Of a DNA stretch of 64,000 bases, positions 57,685 to 64,000 are shown piece after piece. Numbering within the stretch: position 1 is the stretch's first letter; each line of letters opens with the position of its first letter. The notes below the pieces were generated by a model, which was not told the DNA's origin, did not search any database, and was given only the letters and a program-made list of their open reading frames with translations. The position numbers and the translations under genes are program-made. Source of the DNA: Flavobacterium covae (GTDB lineage Bacteria > Bacteroidota > Bacteroidia > Flavobacteriales > Flavobacteriaceae); assembly GCA_019565575.1 (NCBI GenBank), contig CP067379.1, positions 2,480,001-2,544,000 on the forward strand, in the 5' to 3' direction.

Positions 57685-58660
57685 TTATTTGGTGTTAAAA
57701 TCATTTAAAGTAGGTTCTATTATTGGTTTATTATTACGTTGATGGCGAAACTTAGATAACGCATTATAAATTTCTATTCTCGCACGGTTTATTCCTCCAA
57801 TTGGTTTATGTTCTTCTAATGAATTAGAAGGAGAAAAAGATAATTGTTCAGCAAAATCAAAATGCTCTTCTGTGTTAAAAATTTGAATTGGAATTTCTAT
57901 TTCTGCAACTTTTATAAAAGAACTATTCCACTCAATTCCTGCGTTTTCTATTGGTGTATTTTTTTCGTCAGTAAAAGGCTGAATGTAAAAATCAAATTTA
58001 GCAATGTCTTTTTGTAAATGATTTACCATATTTTCGGTTAGATAGTTATCAGTAATAACTTGAGGTAATTCACTTTTTGTAGCAGAGGTAGGTACAATTT
58101 TGAATTTTATTTGTTGATTTCCATACATATAAGGTGTTGTACTCCAGTATGTTAAATCCAAAGGGCTAGTCTGATTTTTTTAGCATTATTAAGTTCTTTT
58201 AAGATTTTTCCATTACCAGAGAAAATCATTTTCATTGCTAAAATAAAAGGATTCCATTTTACTGCATAATATACGGCATCTCTAAAAAGTTTTACGGTAC
58301 CAAGAGGCATTGTGGGGTGAGACATCATCAAAAAATCTTGTGTATGGCTTTCTGTTGAGTCAAAACGTTTTCCTTCTACTTCAATGAGTTTAATAGCAAA
58401 ACCTCTGAAATCTTTTACTTTATCTGATTGTACTTTTCCACTTGCATTTGATATTCTAATAAAAGATTTATAAATCTTTCCTGGTTGAAAAATTCCTATT
58501 TGCAAATTATTAGGTAAATTTTTGATTATTTTAAAATTAGCTTTTAATAAGGCTAAACATCTAGGATGTGCGTCTCTTTTGTTTTTCCTTCGACATAATC
58601 TTTCTCCATTTTTTCTTGAAGAATGGATTGCATATCTAATATTAATTCTTGCTCTGTCAT
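57685..58660 (-). CDS. Catalase-family haem protein (SrpA-like), frameshifted twice
   Basis: Joined frames give about 325 residues, from ATG 58660 (MTEQELILDMQSILQ). The conserved pieces are KTKRDAHPRCLALLKANF, GKIYKSFIRISNASGKVQSD and KDFRGFAIKLIEVEG, together with AEIEIPIQIFNT and IGGINRARIEIYNALSKFRH, which are the catalase-like pattern of small SrpA-type proteins. The breaks are near 58578 and 58165 (one A lost in each). The usual catalytic His is in the AHPRC region; peroxidase or another haem activity is possible. A perfect palindrome lies 43 bases upstream. It leads an operon with DoxX and DUF2834. Confidence 0.8.
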
Positions 58661-59009
58661 ATTCTGATTCAGTTTATTTATATTTAAGAAGACAAAACTA
58701 TAAAAAATAAATGAACGTTCATTTATTTTTTTGTTTAAAATAAAGATTATTTTAAAATTTCTTAGATAATAGTGTTTGAAATTTTGAATATGATTTCTTC
58801 TTTAGTTTATGATTTTGATCAGATTTTATTCAATTCTTATTTTAAATATTTTAGAATTAATGAAAACCATAATAAATAAAAAATCAGCTCTTTAGGATTT
58901 GATAAGGTGTAAAAAAAGGAAAGTGGTTTTATATCAAATAAGATGATGTAAAAAAATAAATGATAAGAAAATAGGGGAGAGGAAGTTGTATTATTTTTAA
59001 AACTATATT
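58661..59009. other. Gene-free region with the palindromic operator
   Basis: This 349-base stretch holds the 28-base palindrome (58703-58730) and otherwise AT-rich sequence. No open frame with support is seen. Confidence 0.5.
58703..58730. promoter_or_regulatory. Perfect 28-bp palindrome, TetR-type operator
   Basis: The core AATGAACGTTCATT extends with AAAAATAA on the left and TTATTTTT on the right to a perfect palindrome of 28 bases. AATGAACGTTCATT is the typical shape of TetR/AcrR-family operators. It is 43 bases upstream of the catalase-like start, so it probably represses the catalase-DoxX-DUF2834 operon. No TetR gene is in the window. Confidence 0.65.
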
Positions 59010-59453
59010 TTAATTTTTACGAATTTCATTATGATGAATCCTGCCTCCAGAAGTACCTACTGGTTGTGAAAAAAATATACTTGTACCTGCTATGAGTAAT
59101 ATTAAAAAAGCTAAGAATTGAGCTTTAGGGTGTTTTTTTTTATTAGTAATTATTCCTATTATAGAAATAGAACCTAAAAGGTATACTGTTTTCATAAAAA
59201 TTTTTGCTTTTTCTTCATGAAATTCTATTAAAACGTGGAGGAAATTATTTGTTTTCTCTAAAAAATGTTCTGCTTTATCTCCTGTTATCATTGAGATTTT
59301 GCTCATTATCATAGAAAAAATAAAAATAGTATAAGCTATATTTAAAACTAAAGCGTTTTTTCTAAAAATTCCATAAACTAAAATAGCGATACCAAAGAAT
59401 ACTCCAATGATTGGGAAATGGTTAACTAATAAATGTAAATGTACAGAATTCAT
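59010..59453 (-). CDS. DUF2231-type small membrane protein
   Basis: The start at 59453 gives MNSVHLHLLVNHFPIIGVFF, the usual beginning; a longer frame adds MAYYKIYT. About 147 residues, four spans. The histidines in HLHLLVNHFP and another in EFHEEKAKIF may bind haem, as in DUF2231 proteins that resemble cytochrome b-type membrane parts. Function unknown. The gene is divergent from the LTA-synthase-like gene, 59 bases away. Confidence 0.75.
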   Translation of the reverse strand: MNSVHLHLLVNHFPIIGVFFGIAILVYGIFRKNALVLNIAYTIFIFSMIMSKISMITGDKAEHFLEKTNNFLHVLIEFHEEKAKIFMKTVYLLGSISIIGIITNKKKHPKAQFLAFLILLIAGTSIFFSQPVGTSGGRIHHNEIRKN

Positions 59454-59512
59454 TGTATAAATTTTATAGTATGCCAAATTTAATAGTTAATTTTGCTAAA
59501 ATTTAAAATGCA

Positions 59513-61602
59513 ATGAATTTTTTTGAAAAAAATCGCCCTACAAACAGTTGTTGAGTCTATTTTTACTTAGTAACTTTATTTTAAGAATTGTGCTCTTATT
59601 TCATCCTATTACCACTACTAGTTTTAGTTGGAAAGAATTAGGTAAGATTTTTCTAACAGGATTTATTTCTGATTTTTTTGTTTTTATTATGGCTTCTGGT
59701 TTATTATGGCTCTATTTATTATTTTTATCGAATACTAAATATGAAAAGCCTTGGGGCTATATTATTTTTGTTTCCTTTTGCACTCTTTTATTATATGTAA
59801 GTTTTGGTAATACGATTTTAAATGAATATGGGGGTGTTTTACCCGAAATAGGTATAAGTTTTGTAGCTCTTAAGACTTTGTTTTTTGGATTAATGCTTTT
59901 TATGCCTACCTATAGAAAACAAATTCGAACTATTTTATTTTCAATAACGGTATTTTTAGTGGTGCTAATTATAGTACAAAATACGGTGAGCGAATTTTTC
60001 TTTTGGAATGAATTTGGTGTACGTTATAATTTTATTGCAGTTGATTACTTAGTTTATACAAATGAAGTAATCAAGAATATAATGGAATCGTATCCTATAA
60101 TTCCTTTATTTACAGGAGTTGGATTAATTACGGCATTTTTTACTTATAAAATAGTAAAAACCTCAGAGGTGTTTTTAAAAAATCTGCCTTCTTTTCAGGA
60201 TAAAGTAAAATCAACTATTGCTTATATTGGTTTAATAATAGTAAGTTTTTTTTTAATTCCTATTCTAGCTAAACAAGAAACTTCTTCAAATGTTTTTGCT
60301 AACGAGTTGCAGGCAAGTGGTCTTTATCGTTTTTACTTAGCATTTATGAATAGTGAATTAGATTATCAAAAATTTTATAAAACTATTCCAGAAGAAGAAG
60401 CATTTACTTTATTGAAAGAACAATTAGGTAATTTAGAAAATAAAACATCTGAAAGATTAATTGTTTCTAGATTACCAGAAACTAAGAAGAATGTGGTTTT
60501 AATAACTATTGAAAGTTTGAGTGCTGATTTTATGAAATGTTATGGAAATCAGCTTAACGTAACTCCTTTTTTAGATAGTTTGGCTACTCAAAGTACACAG
60601 TTTACCAATTTATATGCGGTTGGAAATAGAACAATAAGAGGCTTAGAGGCAGTTACATTATGTCTTCCTCCATCACCAGGTGAAAGTATAGTAAAGAGAA
60701 AAGACAACAAGAATAAGTTTTCTACAGGAAGTATCTTTAAACAAAAAGGATATACGGTAAAATATCTTTATGGGGGAGATGCTTATTTTGATAATATGGA
60801 AGATTTTTTTGGAGGAAATGGATATGAAATAGTAGATAAAAAAACGTTTAAACCTAATGAAATAACTTTTTCCAATGTTTGGGGAGTTTGTGATGAAGAT
60901 ATGGCTAAAAAAGCTATTCAAGTAATGAATGCAGAAGCTAAAACAGGGAAACCTTTTTTTAATCATTGGATGACTGTAAGTAATCATAGACCTTTTACTT
61001 ATCCTGCTAATAAAATAGACATTCCTAATGACGCAAAATCACGTGAAGGAGGTGTAAAATATACTGATTATGCCTTGCGTCAATTTTTTAATATGGCAAA
61101 AAAACAAACTTGGTATAAGAATACTATTTTCGTAATCATTGCGGATCATTGTGCATCAAGTGCAGGAAAAACAGAATTGCCTATGGATAAATATCGTATA
61201 CCTGCTATGATTTTTGAACCCATGAAAAAAGGAGCTATAAATCCAATATTAATGTCTCAAATAGATATTATGCCTACTTTATTTGGAAGGCTAGGTTTTC
61301 GTTATACGAGTAAATTTTATGGACAAGATGTTTATTCAATAGATTACAAACCAAGGGCATTTATAGCAACATATCAAGATCTGGGGTATATTAAAAACAA
61401 TATACTTACAATTATTTCACCAAAGCAAAAAGTGAAGCAATTTGATTTGGTTTTACAACCTTCTGTTTTATCAAAAGAATTTCAAATCATGTATGATGAA
61501 ATAACTAAAAATGATATAGATAATCAATTGGTAAAAGAAACGATTAGTAATTATCAAACCGTTTCTCAAATACTAAAATCAAAGCAATATGAAAAGAATT
61601 AA
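59513..61602 (+). CDS. LTA-synthase-like membrane sulfatase/phosphotransferase, frameshifted near the start
   Basis: The ATG at 59513 reads MNFFEKK and, with one more A in the run near 59530, SPYKQLLSLFLLSNFILRI, so the long frame from 59548 is the main body (about 697 residues joined). Five membrane spans (residues 10-230) are followed by a periplasmic alkaline phosphatase-type domain: TIESLSADFMKCYGNQ with the metal site, GNRTIRGLEAVT with the nucleophile Thr, and IIADHCASSAGK with metal ligands. Members move phosphoglycerol or phosphoethanolamine to surface sugars or lipids. Gram-negative relatives have varied roles, so the substrate is open. Confidence 0.87.
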
Positions 61603-61628
61603 ATTCAATAGTTAAAAAATATAAAAGA

Positions 61629-61765
61629 AAAGAAACTGTCCAAAAAATTTGCAATCTTTCATTTCGACCAAAAGGAGAAATTACATAATGTTGATTATGA
61701 GATCCTCCTTATGTCAGAGTGACAAACTGCATGTTGATTTATTATTTTTTGGACAGCCTCTTTTT
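61629..61765. repeat. Long-hairpin dispersed repeat, copy A4
   Basis: AAGAAACTGTCCAAAAAATT on the left and ATTTTTTGGACAGCCTCTTT on the right pair well. The interior is nearly the same as copy A3 (TTTCATTTCGACCAAAAGGA, ATGTTGATTATGAGATCCTC, GTGACAAACTGCATGTTGAT). It lies between convergent genes (LTA-synthase-like and yaaA), 27 bases after the first stop. Confidence 0.82.
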
Positions 61766-61790
61766 ATATATAAAGATTCATTTTATTAGT

Positions 61791-62548
61791 TTATCTTGTA
61801 AATACTAATTTAGTATGTGTAGAGAGAGATGCGTCAAATGAATATCTTTCGTAATTAAAACTTTTTAAATCTTCTAATGTTTCAATATTGTTTTCAATAA
61901 TATAACGAACCATAAGTCCTCTAGCTTTTTTGGCAAAAAAAGAGATTATTTTTAATTGACCATTTTTATAATCTTTGAATTCAGGTGCAATAACAGGAAC
62001 TTTTATTTTTTTAAAATTAATGACAGAAGAATACTCGTGACTAGCAAGATTAATCAAAATATCGTTATTTTCTAATTCCTGATTTAAACTATCTGTTAAG
62101 GTTTCTTTCCAATATTCATAAAGATTTTTTTTATTACCTATAGCTAACTTTGTTCCCATTTCTAAACGATAAGGTTGAATGAGATCTAATGGTTTTAATA
62201 AGCCGTATTGTCCAGAAAGTATACGGAGTTTACTTTGTAATTGATCTATTTTTTGTTCTGATATACTATAGGCATCTAATCCTTGGTAGACATCTCCGTT
62301 AAAAGCATACACTGCGGGACGAGCATTTTTAGGCGTAAAGGGAATTTTAAATTCTTGATTTCTTTGCCAATTTAATTCGCCTAGTGCAGGTGATATTTTC
62401 ATTAGATTAGATAAATCATTTGGTGTTAATTGTTTTAATACTTTAATTATTTCTTCTGACTTATTTAAAAAAGAGGGTTGTGTAAATTGATCAATAGGTA
62501 ATTTTTTTCAAAATCTAAAGATTTTGCAGGAGATATAATAATTTTCAT
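61791..62548 (-). CDS. yaaA: Peroxide stress protein YaaA, frameshifted near the start
   Basis: The main frame (62402-61791) has SPALGELNWQRNQEF, ARPAVYAFNGDVYQGLDAYS, LSGQYGLLKPLDLIQPYRLE and SHEYSSVINFKK, the YaaA set. The N-terminus MKIIISPAKSLDFEK lies in another frame from ATG 62548; one A near 62509 is missing. The joined length is about 252 residues. In E. coli YaaA lowers free iron and DNA damage under hydrogen peroxide and is regulated by OxyR. The oxyR gene of this window may control it, though no site is seen. Confidence 0.88.
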
Positions 62549-62772
62549 TATGTTTTTATTTAATGCCTTGATTACAAAAATACTTCGAAATATATTCAAT
62601 AAGCAATTCTTATAATTGTTTTTTTCTATTTTTTTATAGTAGATTTAATCAGGTATTTTTATTTTCAAAATTTGAAAAAAATGTAAATGCAAGAATATGC
62701 TATTTATCTTTTTTAATGTTAAGAATTTCTTATAAAATAAGAGTTCTAAATAGTTTGAAAATAAATATTATG

Positions 62773-62780
62773 TACATTTG
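62773..62780 (+). promoter_or_regulatory. Probable -7 box of asd
   Basis: TACATTTG matches TANNTTTG and lies 29 bases before the asd start. A TTTG at 62754-62757 is 15 bases upstream, slightly closer than a usual -33 box. Confidence 0.45.
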
Positions 62781-62809
62781 TTCTGCAAAAATTAAACATA
62801 CACAAGACA

Positions 62810-63799
62810 ATGAAAATAGCTGTTGTAGGTGCTACCGGTATGGTAGGAGAGGTAATGCTACAAGTTTTAGCAGAACGTAATTTTCCAATCACAGAATTAA
62901 TTCCTGTGGCTTCTGAAAAATCAATTGGAAAAGATATAGAATTTAAGGGAAAATTGTATAAAGTAGTAGGTATGCAAACAGCGGTTGAAATGAAACCCGA
63001 AATTGCTATTTTTTCTGCAGGTGGAGAAACTTCTAAAGAATGGGCACCTCAGTTTGCAGCGGTTGGAACAACAGTTATTGATAATTCATCTGCTTGGCGT
63101 ATGGATCCTACAAAAAAGTTAATAGTTCCTGAAATTAATGCAGCTATTCTTACCAAGGAAGATAAGATTATTGCTAATCCTAATTGTTCGACTATTCAAA
63201 TGGTAATGGTACTGTCTCCTTTACATAAAAAATATGATATAAAACGTGTTATTGTTTCTACTTATCAGTCTATTACAGGGACGGGGGTTAAAGCGGTAAG
63301 ACAATTAGAAAATGAATATGCTGGAATAAAAGAAGAAATGGCTTACAAATATCCAATTCATCGTAATCTAATCCCGCAATGTGATGTTTTCGAGGAAAAT
63401 GGTTATACGAAAGAAGAAATGAAATTAGTTCGTGAAACTCAAAAGATACTAGAAGACAAAACAATTGCTGTTACAGCTACTGCTGTAAGGGTTCCTGTAG
63501 TAGGAGGACATAGTGAAGCTGTAAACGTTGAATTTAAAAAAGATTTTGAAGTTTCAGAGGTTCGCGCTATTCTACACGAAATGTCAGGGGTAACTGTACA
63601 AGATAATATAGATACTTTTACGTTTCCAATGCCTTTGTATGCAGAAGGTAAAAATGATGTTTTTGTAGGAAGAATTCGTCGTGATGAAAGTCAGCCCAAT
63701 ACCCTTAATTTATGGATTGTAGCTGATAATTTAAGAAAAGGTGCAGCTACTAATGCAGTGCAAATAGCAGAATATTTAGTAACTAATAAATTAGTATAA
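62810..63799 (+). CDS. asd: Aspartate-semialdehyde dehydrogenase
   Basis: The 329-residue enzyme reduces aspartyl phosphate to aspartate semialdehyde with NADPH, the branch point to lysine, diaminopimelate, threonine and methionine. The N-terminal Rossmann motif is VVGATGMVGEVM, and the catalytic cysteine is Cys126 in NPNCSTIQ. The substrate-binding region STYQSITGTGVKAV and the C-terminal PVVGGHSEAVNVEF, with its catalytic His, are present. The length is normal. It is intact and probably monocistronic. Confidence 0.95.
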   Translation: MKIAVVGATGMVGEVMLQVLAERNFPITELIPVASEKSIGKDIEFKGKLYKVVGMQTAVEMKPEIAIFSAGGETSKEWAPQFAAVGTTVIDNSSAWRMDPTKKLIVPEINAAILTKEDKIIANPNCSTIQMVMVLSPLHKKYDIKRVIVSTYQSITGTGVKAVRQLENEYAGIKEEMAYKYPIHRNLIPQCDVFEENGYTKEEMKLVRETQKILEDKTIAVTATAVRVPVVGGHSEAVNVEFKKDFEVSEVRAILHEMSGVTVQDNIDTFTFPMPLYAEGKNDVFVGRIRRDESQPNTLNLWIVADNLRKGAATNAVQIAEYLVTNKLV

Positions 63800-63824
63800 T
63801 ATTTTGTTGCTATTTTTAAATAAA

Positions 63825-63865
63825 TATATCTAGGAGGTCTCTAAAAATTAAGCTTCCTAGATATT
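63825..63865 (+). terminator. Hairpin after asd
   Basis: ATATCTAGGAGG and CTTCCTAGATAT pair around a short loop that holds CTCTAAAAATTAAG, the same string as in the left arm of repeat C1 at about 25485. It lies 26 bases after the asd stop. It may be the terminator of asd or the first part of another repeat copy; the rest of the window to 64000 shows no gene. Confidence 0.55.
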
Positions 63866-64000
63866 TAAAATAAGGAAGTCATAAACTAAATTTAAACTAT
63901 CTTTTTGGAAATTAATTCCATAAAACTTTGTTAGCTTATCTTTTCTAATTCAAGGTAATTTCTCTTTAGTTTACGCAATAATCTGCCGTATAAGAAATTA

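Noticed and set aside
60673..60987. 104-codon minus-strand frame inside the LTA-synthase-like gene
   Set aside because: It is a shadow frame of a well-conserved sulfatase-type domain; no start context or family.

Overview
The window is a very AT-rich (roughly 30% GC by eye) bacterial chromosome segment that reads as Flavobacteriaceae (Bacteroidota). The lineage markers are a gliding-motility GldI homologue, a LETM1-related biofilm-associated protein, families DUF4494 and DUF4184, TANNTTTG-type -7 promoter boxes, and a short exported-protein style with MKK..AQ signal peptides. Genus cannot be fixed from sequence alone; Flavobacterium or a close relative is likely.

Layout. 0-8 kb is an oxidative-stress zone: the end of a PLP-dependent cysteine synthase-like gene, oxyR (with Cys199/Cys208) facing dps, a LETM1-related gene, an outer-membrane barrel plus exported partner, and exported msrB-msrA. 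8-18 kb is mostly housekeeping and membrane genes (DUF4494, aroE, TPR protein, DUF389, DUF4184, a DEAD/DEAH helicase, DUF3817, an MscS channel, ychJ). 18.3-19.2 kb is an IS982-family insertion sequence beside a large SAM methyltransferase gene. 20.9-25.0 kb is a sulfur/persulfide locus: a Crp/Fnr regulator, two tandem ETHE1-like persulfide dioxygenase-rhodanese fusions (the first heavily broken), a YgaP-type membrane protein and thioredoxin. 25-34 kb holds guaB, an acyltransferase, threonine aldolase, prfB with its programmed +1 frameshift, a YciO/Sua5 protein, proC, a secreted coiled-coil protein and tRNA-Tyr. 34.7-44.9 kb holds lpdA, a META-domain lipoprotein, an Lrp regulator, a DPP-IV-like S9 peptidase, a cyclophilin-FKBP fusion, gldI, a DHH phosphoesterase, a tandem MliC-like lipoprotein and hemN. 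45-51 kb holds a large exported SPOR-like protein, ftsE, ctaA, a CCA-adding/poly(A) polymerase-type enzyme and tsaC. 51-56 kb is a surface-sugar cluster (acetyltransferase, aminotransferase, three glycosyltransferases) with overlapping start/stop codons. 56-59.5 kb is a putative regulated stress operon (catalase-like, DoxX, DUF2834, NAD(P)-binding protein) with a perfect TetR-type palindrome in front of it. 59.5-64 kb holds an LTA-synthase-like protein, yaaA and asd.

Two genome-wide patterns stand out. First, about 35 single-base length changes, mostly in A or T runs, break about 27 genes including several expected to be essential (lpdA, hemN, proC). I read them mainly as assembly errors and give the joined gene for each. 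Second, at least ten long imperfect-hairpin repeats with complementary ends sit just downstream of genes and probably act as terminators or small non-autonomous mobile elements.

No CRISPR array, prophage or clearly new multi-gene defence system was seen. The most promising leads are the tandem persulfide dioxygenase locus, a 23-nt motif shared at fixed spacing by two promoters, and the two palindromic operator regions around 56.8 and 58.7 kb.
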